Shown: positions 29,200 to 37,287 of the stretch, in pieces
Numbering within the stretch: position 1 is the stretch's first letter
Layout of the letters: each line of letters starts with the position of its first letter
Assembly: GCF_015182285.1 (NCBI RefSeq)
Contig: NZ_PRDM01000002.1
Location: forward strand, 434,001 to 498,000
DNA length: 64,000 bases
From: Flavobacterium hungaricum
Lineage (GTDB): Bacteria; Bacteroidota; Bacteroidia; Flavobacteriales; Flavobacteriaceae
Reading direction: 5' to 3'
Notes under the pieces: model-generated
Told to the model about the DNA's origin: nothing
The model's database searches: none
What the model saw: the letters and a program-made list of their open reading frames with translations, nothing else
Made by a program: the position numbers and the translations under genes

Positions 29200-32076
29200 A
29201 TGAAAAAAACTTTACTATCAATATTTTTATTGATGGCGGTAACTGTTTTTGCTCAGGTACAGACAGTAACATACTCCATAAGTCCAACTGCATTTGAAGA
29301 TACCACGCCTATTACGATTACCATTAACGGTAGTAGTGTTAACGAAACTTCATGGGGAATAGCTGCAACTCATGCATTATACCTTTGGTCTTGGTCTTTT
29401 GATGTAAACGACACCAATCAGTCCGACAGCCCATCAAACGGATCGTGGACAGCATCAAACGAAGCAGCTAAATTTACTTATAATGCAGGGACGGATACCT
29501 ATACCAAAACATTTACGCCCTCTGTATATTTTGCGAGAAACGGAATTGGCCGAATAGGTTTTCTGGTTAAGGCAAAAGACGGAACAGGTGATAAAAAATC
29601 GCAGGATATAATAGTCGAAGTAGGATCTTTTCAGGCTTCATTAACTTCTCCGGCAGAAAACAGCACGACAATTATTGCTTCCGGAGCAAATTTCAATATT
29701 ACCGCAACCAATACAAATGGAGCAGCAAGTTATATTTTGAAGTCAAACGGAGCAACAATAAATACCAATACAAGTACTTCGGGTTATTCTTATACGCATA
29801 CAAACATTACCAATAATCAAAGCTACGAATTGATAATTACTCAAGGAGCAACAACAATTGTCAAGAAGTTTTCTGTTGTAGTAAATCCGAATACAGTTTC
29901 TCAGGCGATGCCGACTGGTTTGGTTGACGGAATTAACTATAATAGTTCAGATGCTACAAAAGCCACTTTGGTTTTAGATGCTCCACTTAAAGATTTTGTT
30001 TACGTTGCCGGAAGTTTTAATAATTGGCAGCCAACTTCGGCTTATGCCATGAAAAAAGATCCTGTATCGGGTAAATTTTGGCTGGAACTTACAGGACTGG
30101 TTTCTGGAGTAAACAATACGTATCAATATTGGGTAGTAGATGCAACACCGCTAGCTAATTCTCCAGCAATGGTAAAAACGGCTGATCCGTACTCTACTTT
30201 GGTTTTGTCTCCTTATGATGATGCTGGTATTCCGGCGTCAAAATACCCTAATATGCCAGCTTATCCTGGAGGACAAAATTTTGAAGTTACAGTTTTAAAA
30301 ACGGGACAGAGTCCTTACAATTGGCAGGTAACCAATTTTGTAAAACCTGAAAAAGAAAAATTAGTAGTTTATGAAGTTTTGGTAAGAGATTTTGATGCAG
30401 CAAGAAATTATCAAAGCTTAATTGATAAGATCGATTATTTTAAAAATCTTAAAATAAATGCGATCGAATTGATGCCGGTAATGGAGTTTGAAGGCAATGA
30501 AAGCTGGGGGTACAATACCTCATTTCACATGGCTTTGGATAAATTTTACGGAACTTCAGATAAACTAAAAGAATTGATCGATGTATGCCATCAAAACGGA
30601 ATTGCCGTTATTTTGGATGTTGCTTTAAATCATGCTTTCGGGAGAAATCCGATGGTAAGAATGTGGATGAACGATCCCGATGGAGATGGTTTTGGTTCGC
30701 CGACAGCAGAGAATCCGTATTTTAATACTGCTGCCACACATACTTACAGCGTTGGAGAGGATTTTAATCATCAATCGCTCAAAACTCAAAACTATGTAGA
30801 ACGTGTTGTTAAACAATGGATTGAAGAATATAAAATAGACGGTTTCCGCTGGGATTTAACCAAGGGATTTACGCAGGCTTGTACGGCTTCAGACGAGAAC
30901 TGTACCAATGCATATCAACAGGACAGGGTAGATATCTTGAAAAAATATGCTGATTATTCTTGGAGTCTTGATCCAACACATTATACCATTTTTGAACATT
31001 TAGGAACAGACGCCGAAGAAAAGGAATGGGCAGATTACAGAGTTACAGAAGCTCCAAGTAAAGGGATTATGATGTGGGGAAAAATGACGAACCCTTATAA
31101 TCAATTATCGATGGGATATTCGTCAGACAGTAATATTTCGAGAATGACAAGCGCTAGCCGTGGTTTTACAGCAAACCGCTTAATGGGATATGCAGAAAGC
31201 CATGACGAAGAGCGTTTGATGTATAAAAATGTTCAGTACGGTGCAACAAACGGAACTTACAATGTAAAGACATTAAATACAGCTTTGTCTAGAATGTCTG
31301 CAATTGGAGCGGTTTCTTTATTGGTTCCAGGTCCAAAAATGATCTGGCATTTTGGAGAATTAGGAATGGATGATTCTATTTTTACCTGTAATAACGGAAC
31401 TGTCAACGATGATTCGGGCACAATTTCCGGCGATTGTAAATTAGATACAAAACCACAGCCACAGTGGACAGAAAACTGGCTGGGCGATTCTAATCGAAAT
31501 AAAATTTATAACGATTGGGCAAAAATGATCACCTTAAAAACAGTAGAACCTGTGTTTTTAGGGACGCCGACAATGATCAATGCTAATTCGCTTACAGTAA
31601 ATATTAAAATTACCAACAGCAGTCTGGCCGCAACACAATTAAAAGACGTTGTGATATTGGCCAATTTTGAAATAACAGCACAGAATTTAGTACCGAATTT
31701 TCAGTATACTGGAACTTGGTACAATCTAATGGACAGTACCACTCTAAATGTTGCCGACGTAGCGGCTCCGATAAATCTGGCGCCGGGAGAATATAGAATT
31801 TACGGAAACAAACAAGCCAATCTGGCTATAGAAAATTTTGAAAAAGGAAACTTAATTAGTTTGTATCCAAATCCAGTTGCGGATTATTTTACTTTAAGTT
31901 TCGCAGCTTCAAAAGTAGAAATTTATGCAATTACAGGACAATTAGTAAAATCATTTAAAACAAGCAGCAATGTCGATTTTCAATTTCAAGTAAATGATTT
32001 AACTACAGGATTGTATCTCGTAAAAGCCTATAACGAAGAAAATAAAGTTCAGGTTGTAAAGTTTATTAAAAAATAA
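29200..32076 (+). CDS. secreted GH13 alpha-amylase with T9SS type A sorting domain
   Basis: Extracellular or surface amylase of 958 residues that starts starch breakdown. Order: signal peptide (1-19), beta-sandwich modules (about 20-235), CBM48/E-set-type domain (about 258-340, FVYVAGSFNNW), GH13 barrel (about 385-790) and a T9SS type A C-terminal domain (about 885-958, SLYPNPVADYFTL, ending VVKFIKK). Catalytic residues by motif: D552 (GFRWDLTK), E599 (IFEHLG), D669 (ESHDEER). It takes the place of the lipoprotein SusG of Bacteroides but is exported by type 9 secretion. Confidence 0.93.
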   Translation: MKKTLLSIFLLMAVTVFAQVQTVTYSISPTAFEDTTPITITINGSSVNETSWGIAATHALYLWSWSFDVNDTNQSDSPSNGSWTASNEAAKFTYNAGTDTYTKTFTPSVYFARNGIGRIGFLVKAKDGTGDKKSQDIIVEVGSFQASLTSPAENSTTIIASGANFNITATNTNGAASYILKSNGATINTNTSTSGYSYTHTNITNNQSYELIITQGATTIVKKFSVVVNPNTVSQAMPTGLVDGINYNSSDATKATLVLDAPLKDFVYVAGSFNNWQPTSAYAMKKDPVSGKFWLELTGLVSGVNNTYQYWVVDATPLANSPAMVKTADPYSTLVLSPYDDAGIPASKYPNMPAYPGGQNFEVTVLKTGQSPYNWQVTNFVKPEKEKLVVYEVLVRDFDAARNYQSLIDKIDYFKNLKINAIELMPVMEFEGNESWGYNTSFHMALDKFYGTSDKLKELIDVCHQNGIAVILDVALNHAFGRNPMVRMWMNDPDGDGFGSPTAENPYFNTAATHTYSVGEDFNHQSLKTQNYVERVVKQWIEEYKIDGFRWDLTKGFTQACTASDENCTNAYQQDRVDILKKYADYSWSLDPTHYTIFEHLGTDAEEKEWADYRVTEAPSKGIMMWGKMTNPYNQLSMGYSSDSNISRMTSASRGFTANRLMGYAESHDEERLMYKNVQYGATNGTYNVKTLNTALSRMSAIGAVSLLVPGPKMIWHFGELGMDDSIFTCNNGTVNDDSGTISGDCKLDTKPQPQWTENWLGDSNRNKIYNDWAKMITLKTVEPVFLGTPTMINANSLTVNIKITNSSLAATQLKDVVILANFEITAQNLVPNFQYTGTWYNLMDSTTLNVADVAAPINLAPGEYRIYGNKQANLAIENFEKGNLISLYPNPVADYFTLSFAASKVEIYAITGQLVKSFKTSSNVDFQFQVNDLTTGLYLVKAYNEENKVQVVKFIKK

Positions 32077-32114
32077 TATATCGTCAGATTAAGATTTTGG
32101 TTTGGTTAGTAATG

Positions 32115-32153
32115 AAAAAGGGCTGTTCTATTGTAAAATAGACAGCCCTTTTG
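32115..32153. terminator. bidirectional terminator between the amylase and the small membrane protein gene
   Basis: AAAAGGGCTGT..CTATT pairs with AATAGACAGCCCTTTT (one bulged base) with A-rich and T-rich flanks on either side, so it can serve both convergent transcripts. Confidence 0.85.
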
Positions 32154-32209
32154 TTATGATTTTTAATTAAATCTTGGATATTTTTTTTCATTTGAATATA
32201 ATAAAAGTG

Positions 32210-32437
32210 TTACTTCCTTTTATTGTTATATTCTCCAATTACTGCAAAATAACCAAAAGTACCTAGTCCCAACACAATCAGGGGAGTCAGGATAAAAAGA
32301 ATAATAATTCCAAATACCAGATCATCTTGCTGATCTGATAATAATTTTGGTAAGCCAAATTCAAACACGCAAAAGTAAGCGGCTGCAACTGCTAAAATAA
32401 CCCATAAAATGCCTAAAGCCTGTTTGATCGTATTCAT
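32210..32437 (-). CDS. small two-helix membrane protein (DUF6814-like)
   Basis: The protein has 75 residues with two hydrophobic helices (about 8-28 and 43-66) separated by an acidic loop (DQQDD) and a basic C-terminus (NNKRK). It starts 10 bases after the MFS gene, so it is its operon partner. I recall a small family (DUF6814) of such proteins beside MFS carriers in Bacteroidetes, but this was not checked. A role as an accessory of the transporter is inference only. Confidence 0.6.
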   Translation of the reverse strand: MNTIKQALGILWVILAVAAAYFCVFEFGLPKLLSDQQDDLVFGIIILFILTPLIVLGLGTFGYFAVIGEYNNKRK

Positions 32438-32447
32438 GTTTTAATTA

Positions 32448-33944
32448 TTAAAGGTGATTAATTTTATTTTTATTATCAATATAAACCATTCCGATTACAA
32501 AGCAGATCGAAGCAATAATAATAGGATACCAAAGGCCATCGAGATAAAAATCGCTCTTTCCGGCCGCCTTTGAATGTGTTACAAAGTAAGTTGAAATTGC
32601 TGGCAGCAAACCTCCAAAAATTCCATTTCCTACATGATAAGGAAGGGACATTGAAGTATATCTGATTTTAGTTGGAAACATTTCCACTAAAAATGCCGCA
32701 ATTGGACCATACACCATTGTAACAAACAAAACCTGAATGAAAACCAGAAAAATTAAAGTCCATTCATCGGCAGAATTGATATTTATAGTAATACTGCTTT
32801 GAGATTTTTTCTTATCAGCAAAATCTGTTTTCTTTTCGATATACGAGGTTCCATCCGTATAGGTTTTTGAAAGGGTAGTAATTATGTCATTATTTTGGGT
32901 TCTTTCAACATTTTGAGAGGTTTGTTCTACAATTTCGGTCTTATAACTCACATCAGTTGTGTTATACATCATTTTGTATATCGGTCTGTAGAATAAAATA
33001 GCCAGCAGCATTCCGGACATCATAATGTATTTTCGGCCAACTTTGTCGCTCAGCCATCCAAAAACAATAAAAAAAGGAGTTCCTAGTAATAATGCAATTC
33101 CGAGCAAACTGTCTACTTGCGAAGAATCAATATTCATAACCGTTTTCATAAAACTCATCGCATAGAATTGTCCCGTGTACCAAACGACTCCTTGTCCCAT
33201 TGTGGCTCCAAACAGAGCCAGTAACACAAATTTTAAATTGTAGCGATTTCCAAAACTTTCTTTTAACGGATTTGTACTTGTCGTTCCTTCTTTTTTAGCT
33301 TTTGCAAATACAGGCGATTCGTCCATATTTTTTCTAATTAAATACGAAACCCCAACCATTACAATAGAAACCCAAAAAGGGACGCGCCAGCCCCAGGAAT
33401 CAAAAGCTTCGGCAGAAAGCACATTTTTTGTAGCCAGAATTACCATTAGAGAAATAAACAAACCCACAGTTGCGGTGGTCTGAATCCAGGATGTCCAATA
33501 TCCTTTTTGGCCAACCGGAGCATGCTCTGCAACATAAGTCGCTGCGCCTCCATATTCACCGCCAAGCGCTAATCCCTGAAGCAGTCGTAAAATCAAAACT
33601 AATAAAGGAGCCATAAAACCAATTGTTTCATAACTCGGAATACAGCCTATTAAGAAAGTAGAACCGCCCATTAATAATAATGTAGCCATAAAAGTATATT
33701 TCCGGCCAATAATATCTCCAAGCCTTCCAAAGAACAAAGCGCCAAAAGGACGAACTACAAACCCTGCGGCAAAAGTGGCCAGAGTCGATAAGAATGCTGC
33801 AGTTGGATTGTCGCTAGGGAAAAATTTGGTTGAAATAACAACCGCCAGACTGCCAAAAATATAAAAATCATACCATTCAATCATGGTGCCCATAGAAGAG
33901 GCCGAAATCACTTTCCAAATGCCTTTAGTAGAAGTTTTGCTCAT
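32448..33944 (-). CDS. MFS transporter of the metabolite:H+ symporter (MHS) family
   Basis: A proton symporter of 498 residues with 12 helices. The start pattern SASSMGTMIEWYDFYIFGSLA and the loop GRLGDIIGRKYTF and RLLQGLALGGEYGGA are those of the ProP/KgtP/ShiA-like MHS family. A hydrophilic insert of about 75 residues (about 318-392, Thr/Gln/Lys-rich) separates the halves of the second six-helix bundle, larger than is usual. Substrate may be a betaine, dicarboxylate or similar small acid; neighbours give no hint. Confidence 0.85.
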   Translation of the reverse strand: MSKTSTKGIWKVISASSMGTMIEWYDFYIFGSLAVVISTKFFPSDNPTAAFLSTLATFAAGFVVRPFGALFFGRLGDIIGRKYTFMATLLLMGGSTFLIGCIPSYETIGFMAPLLVLILRLLQGLALGGEYGGAATYVAEHAPVGQKGYWTSWIQTTATVGLFISLMVILATKNVLSAEAFDSWGWRVPFWVSIVMVGVSYLIRKNMDESPVFAKAKKEGTTSTNPLKESFGNRYNLKFVLLALFGATMGQGVVWYTGQFYAMSFMKTVMNIDSSQVDSLLGIALLLGTPFFIVFGWLSDKVGRKYIMMSGMLLAILFYRPIYKMMYNTTDVSYKTEIVEQTSQNVERTQNNDIITTLSKTYTDGTSYIEKKTDFADKKKSQSSITININSADEWTLIFLVFIQVLFVTMVYGPIAAFLVEMFPTKIRYTSMSLPYHVGNGIFGGLLPAISTYFVTHSKAAGKSDFYLDGLWYPIIIASICFVIGMVYIDNKNKINHL

Positions 33945-34119
33945 AAAACTGCTTTGTAACCTTGTTAGTAAAATAAAGATAAAAATATAGTTTTACGAAT
34001 ATATAAGATAATTTTTTATTCAGTTGATACTTTTTTAACAAAAAGCAATTATTTGTTGACTTTCTAATTTTTATATTTTTATAATCGTTTATATTTGATG
34101 AGTTTTCTGATTTTTAAAT

Positions 34120-34674
34120 ATGAAACAAATTGTGTTATTGTGTATCGGTTTAGTTTTTATAGGGTGTAAAACCCAAACTGTGCTGATTGAAAATGAATGT
34201 AAAATTACTGCAGTACCTTCTGAAGTTATTCAGGGGCAATATATTCATTTTATTGAAAAATCAGATTTTTATAAAAATGAATTTGCAAATTTTTCAAAAA
34301 TAAAAAATGGAGTTTTATTGTATCGTTGGGAGGAAAATGTAGGAAGCAGTCGATTCATAATAATTGATCTTGACAAAGGATTTAATGCTCTACGAAAAAA
34401 TGAGAAAAATAATGAAGAAATAGTTTTTTCTGTAGAAGAAAAAAAGAGACTAAAGTTTATTCAAGAAGTTTTAGAAAAAGGCAATTATTATCAAAGCTGT
34501 TCCAGAAATGACGGACATACGAATGTTTATGTAATGATTGTAAGGCATAACGATGAAATGAAGGTTCAATATTTTTCTCCATCGAATAATTTTTATAAAG
34601 TACAATCAGCGGATACCAATATTAATTTAACTAAGAAAATGTTTGAGATCATCAATACACATTTTTATAGATAA
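34120..34674 (+). CDS. hypothetical lipoprotein
   Basis: This 184-residue protein begins with a signal sequence ending in the lipobox FIGC (C16). The rest is a mixed charged domain (SDFYKNEFANFSKIKNG, YRWEENVGSSRFIII) ending KKMFEIINTHFYR; I recognise no family. An exact -7 box TATATTTG (34090-34097) lies 22 bases before the ATG, so it is transcribed by itself. The next plus-strand element is the cobalamin riboswitch with its own promoter, so no link to B12 is implied. Confidence 0.65.
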   Translation: MKQIVLLCIGLVFIGCKTQTVLIENECKITAVPSEVIQGQYIHFIEKSDFYKNEFANFSKIKNGVLLYRWEENVGSSRFIIIDLDKGFNALRKNEKNNEEIVFSVEEKKRLKFIQEVLEKGNYYQSCSRNDGHTNVYVMIVRHNDEMKVQYFSPSNNFYKVQSADTNINLTKKMFEIINTHFYR

Positions 34675-34815
34675 ATTTCGTTGTAAAACGTAAAAAGAAA
34701 AAATGCAATTTTTCAGATATTTTGGAATTAAACAGACGTCAATTCTCCTAAACATTTCGTTTTTAGTTTTTAAAACCTATTAATTATTAGCTTTCTTTCT
34801 TAAAAAAGAAAACCC

Positions 34816-34823
34816 TAGTTTTG
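34816..34823 (+). promoter_or_regulatory. -7 box TAGTTTTG upstream of the cobalamin riboswitch
   Basis: TAGTTTTG matches TAnnTTTG and would start transcription near 34830, a few bases before the riboswitch aptamer. No TTG is correctly spaced upstream, so the -33 half is weak. Confidence 0.5.
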
Positions 34824-34849
34824 CAACTCAAAATTTAAATCAGAAAGTG

Positions 34850-35050
34850 GTTGTCATTATTGAATAAATATTGACATTAAAAGGGAATTTGGTGTAACTC
34901 CAAAACTGTCCCGCAGCTGTAAGCTCATGAACTGAAACCCTTTAATACGTCACTTTTCATTTTTGAAAGGGAAGGCTGGGTGTAGGGAGCAAGTCAGAAG
35001 ACCTGCCATTTTTATAGTAATAATAGCTTTCGGGGATTGAAGCTAGAATT
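34850..35050 (+). promoter_or_regulatory. cobalamin (B12) riboswitch
   Basis: The aptamer core is clear: AAGGGAATTTGGTGTAACTC then CAAAACTGTCCCGCAGCTGTAAG (34880-34923), a variable stem-loop with GAAAGGGAAGGCTGGG, and the B12 box AGTCAGAAGACCTGCC (34993-35008). These conserved segments are in the order known for AdoCbl/MeCbl-type riboswitches, which switch off uptake genes when cobalamin is plentiful. The element lies about 270 bases upstream of the BtuG-like gene. A TTTCGGGGATTGAAGC segment follows the B12 box. Confidence 0.93.
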
Positions 35051-35320
35051 AAGAACAGTACTTTTCACTTTCTGTGAACCGGTATTTGTTTGGTTATTCT
35101 ATTCTCGTAAGCTAAAATAAGTTTATGAGATTTTTTTTTCTGCAAATATGATATCGTAAAAACAATTCCTTTTGGAGTTTTCTCTTTTTCGATTTTTCTT
35201 TTTCTCTGCTAAAAAAATCATTTAAACGCATCGTCATGCAATTCGTTTGTAGCATTTTCTCTATGAACTAAAATCAGTAGTCGATTAAAGTCCAAGTGAT
35301 AATTTTTTAAATATTTAATA
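35051..35320 (+). other. long 5' leader between the riboswitch and the BtuG-like gene
   Basis: These 270 bases contain no recognisable gene, no strong hairpin plus T-run terminator and no TTG-N19-TAnnTTTG promoter. T-rich and A-rich stretches alternate. It may be an expression platform acting at a distance, or the trace of a deleted gene. Confidence 0.4.
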
Positions 35321-36640
35321 ATGAAAACCCAATTTTTTTTCAGGCATTTAATTGCAATTGCCTCTTTAGCAACTCTGATAATTTCATGTAATAATGATGA
35401 TGATTTTACGGCACCTCCTGTAATAAGCGGCGAACAGCAGTTAAAAGATACTTTGACAATTGGTAAGACACTTCGGTTAAGCTCCAGAATAAAAGACAGA
35501 AGTAATCTATCTTTCCAATGGACTGTAGACGGAAAAGGGGTAAGTTCTGACTCTGTTTATACTTTTAAACCAGAAACAAGAGGCGATTTTAAAATTGAAA
35601 TGACTGCTAAAAACAACGGTGGCGATGTAAAGCTGACGTATGATATTCATACATGGGGAGCTTACGAAAATGGTTTTTTTATGATTAATGAAGGCTGGTA
35701 TGGACACGGAACAGGAACAGTCGGTTTCTACAGATACGATACAAAAGCCATTGAAGACAGTATTTTTGTAAAAGTAAATCCAGATAAAAACCTAAAACCA
35801 GAATCGTCTACATTAGAATTTGGGACCATCATTAACAAGAAGTTGTTTTTAGTTTCAAAAGCAGCCGGACCTGTAGTGGTAGCCGATGCTTACTCATTAA
35901 AAGAAGAAAAGAGAATTCCTGCTCAAGCCGGCAATGATTGGCGTGCAATAGTTGCAATAGACGAAAATCAAGCGCTGCTGACTTCTGGAAAAGGAATATT
36001 CAAACTAAATCTTAATGCGATGGAATTAAACGGACAGTTAGAAGGTGTTACAGGACAGGTTGGAGATATCGTGAAGGTAAATAACTATATTTTTGCATTG
36101 TCTGCTGCAAAAGGTGTTTTGGTGATCAATGCAGCAACGCTTGCGGTAGAAAAAACTATTTCAAGTATGGTTCTGGGTTTTGCTGTTACAGAGGATAAAA
36201 AAGTATGGGCAGCAGGCGGTACAAAATTGATAAATATAGATTCAAACACGCTAGAGGTAAAAGAAATTGCATTAGGTTTTCAAGCTTACGGAAGCTGGGG
36301 AGCATGGCACCCAGGATCGATCACTGCAGCTCAAAATGATGTTTTTATTGCTAGAAACGCAAGCTTCAGCGGCGGTAAAGAAATTTACAAGTATACCGGA
36401 GATGTCGCTTCGCTGGCGCGACCTTTTATTACTTTGACTGGAGTTAATATATTGTATGGCGCCGGAATTGGTTATGATAAAAAGAAAAATACCTTAGTTG
36501 TAAATACGGTTGATTCAGGATTTGGTGCCAATTTTGCAAACAATAATTTGTATTTATTCAATGCCGATTCTGGAGCTAAAACAGGAGGAGTAAGTTTTTC
36601 AGGATATTACTTTCCAGCGGTTTCGGTATTTCAGCAATAG
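35321..36640 (+). CDS. BtuG-like / DUF5074 beta-propeller lipoprotein under B12 riboswitch control
   Basis: A surface lipoprotein of 439 residues. The signal sequence ends LIISC (C23) and is followed by NNDDDF, an acidic run that fits Bacteroidetes surface-lipoprotein export. An Ig-like domain (about 45-105, LSFQWTVDGKGV) is followed by a propeller (about 110-439) with repeated blades (GFFMINEGWYGHGTGTVGFY, AGNDWRAIVAI, YGSWGAWHPGS), as in the DUF5074/YncE-like family that includes BtuG, the high-affinity cobalamin-binding partner of BtuB in Bacteroides. The upstream riboswitch supports a B12 role. No btuB receptor gene is adjacent, which is unusual. Confidence 0.78.
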   Translation: MKTQFFFRHLIAIASLATLIISCNNDDDFTAPPVISGEQQLKDTLTIGKTLRLSSRIKDRSNLSFQWTVDGKGVSSDSVYTFKPETRGDFKIEMTAKNNGGDVKLTYDIHTWGAYENGFFMINEGWYGHGTGTVGFYRYDTKAIEDSIFVKVNPDKNLKPESSTLEFGTIINKKLFLVSKAAGPVVVADAYSLKEEKRIPAQAGNDWRAIVAIDENQALLTSGKGIFKLNLNAMELNGQLEGVTGQVGDIVKVNNYIFALSAAKGVLVINAATLAVEKTISSMVLGFAVTEDKKVWAAGGTKLINIDSNTLEVKEIALGFQAYGSWGAWHPGSITAAQNDVFIARNASFSGGKEIYKYTGDVASLARPFITLTGVNILYGAGIGYDKKKNTLVVNTVDSGFGANFANNNLYLFNADSGAKTGGVSFSGYYFPAVSVFQQ

Positions 36641-36647
36641 TTTTTTT

Positions 36648-36956
36648 AACCGCAAAGAGCGCTGAGATTTACGCAATCTCGAAACCTCGGGACGCAAAGG
36701 TTTTTTAGCTTTTGTGAGTCTTTGTAAACGGTTTTTGTGTTATCAATGTTTTTTTTAACCGCAAAGAGCGCTAAGAGTTACGCAATCCCGAAACCTCGGG
36801 AGCAAAGGTCTTTTAGCTTTTGTGAGTCTTTGTAAACGGTTTTTGTGCTATCAATGTTTTTTTTAACCGCAAAGAGCGCTTAGGTTTACGCTAGGCTCGC
36901 AAAGGTCTTTTAGCTTTTGTGAGTCTTTGTAAACGGTTTTTGTACTATCAATGTTT
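36648..36956 (+). repeat. three tandem copies of a ~108-bp intergenic repeat
   Basis: Copies begin at 36648, 36757 and 36865 with AACCGCAAAGAGCGCT and each continues to TTTAGCTTTTGTGAGTC, TTTGTAAACGG and ATCAATGTTTT. Copies 1 and 2 share a CGAAACCTCGGGA insert that copy 3 lacks or has changed. No coding frame or RNA gene is evident. Confidence 0.93.
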
Positions 36957-36986
36957 TTATAAAACAACAAAGGACACAAAGAAAAA

Positions 36987-37035
36987 ACGCAAAAGGTTCG
37001 CAAAGTTTAATTAGAACTTTGCGAACCTTTTGCGT
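36987..37035. repeat. perfect 21-bp inverted repeat with 7-base loop
   Basis: ACGCAAAAGGTTCGCAAAGT..(36987-37007) is exactly complementary to 37015-37035 with a 7-base loop TAATTAG. It is followed by TAAATCTTAGCG rather than a T-run, so it is more likely a repeat-family hairpin than a terminator, although it could slow plus-strand transcription after the BtuG-like gene. Confidence 0.93.
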
Positions 37036-37080
37036 AAATCTTAGCGAACTTTGCGTTTCAACTTAATGCTGTAAAAACAA

Positions 37081-37108
37081 AAAACCCGAATATTGCTATT
37101 CGGGTTTT
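37081..37108 (-). terminator. terminator of tRNA-Phe
   Basis: AAAACCCGAATA and TATTCGGGTTTT are perfect arms around TTGC; on the minus strand the stem is followed by a T-run. It starts at the very end of the tRNA, sharing the last base of the encoded CCA. Confidence 0.88.
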
Positions 37109-37183
37109 GGTGGTACCTCCAGGGATCGAACCAGGGACACATGGATTTTCAGTCCATTGCTCTACCATCTGAGCTAAGGTACC
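37108..37183 (-). tRNA. tRNA-Phe (anticodon GAA)
   Basis: The minus strand reads GGTACCTTAGCTCAG.. with acceptor stem GGTACCT / AGGTACC, D-arm GCTC..GAGC, anticodon loop CTGAAAA (anticodon GAA) closed by GGA/TCC, T-arm CCTGG TTCGATC CCAGG, discriminator A and encoded CCA. Length 76 with CCA. A well-spaced promoter and a terminator flank it. Confidence 0.97.
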
Positions 37184-37204
37184 GTTGTGCGGTTAATGCG
37201 GGTG

Positions 37205-37235
37205 CAAAGATAGAATCATTTTTCGTTTATCCAAA
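37205..37235 (-). promoter_or_regulatory. consensus promoter of tRNA-Phe (TTTG-N19-TATCTTTG)
   Basis: On the minus strand TTTG (37235-37232), 19 bases, then TATCTTTG (37212-37205) is a textbook Bacteroidetes promoter, 21 bases before the tRNA 5' end. Confidence 0.85.
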
Positions 37236-37287
37236 ACATTTTTTTAAAAAAATCAATTCGTACCTTCGCATTAGTAAATAATAAAAC

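Noticed and set aside
36648..36956. Tandem repeat considered as a CRISPR array
   Set aside because: Unit length is about 108 bases, the units are alike throughout with no unique spacers, and there are no cas genes.
37041..37080. Possible second tRNA or small RNA before tRNA-Phe
   Set aside because: The sequence is another copy of the repeat words (CGAACTTTGCG) and has no cloverleaf.
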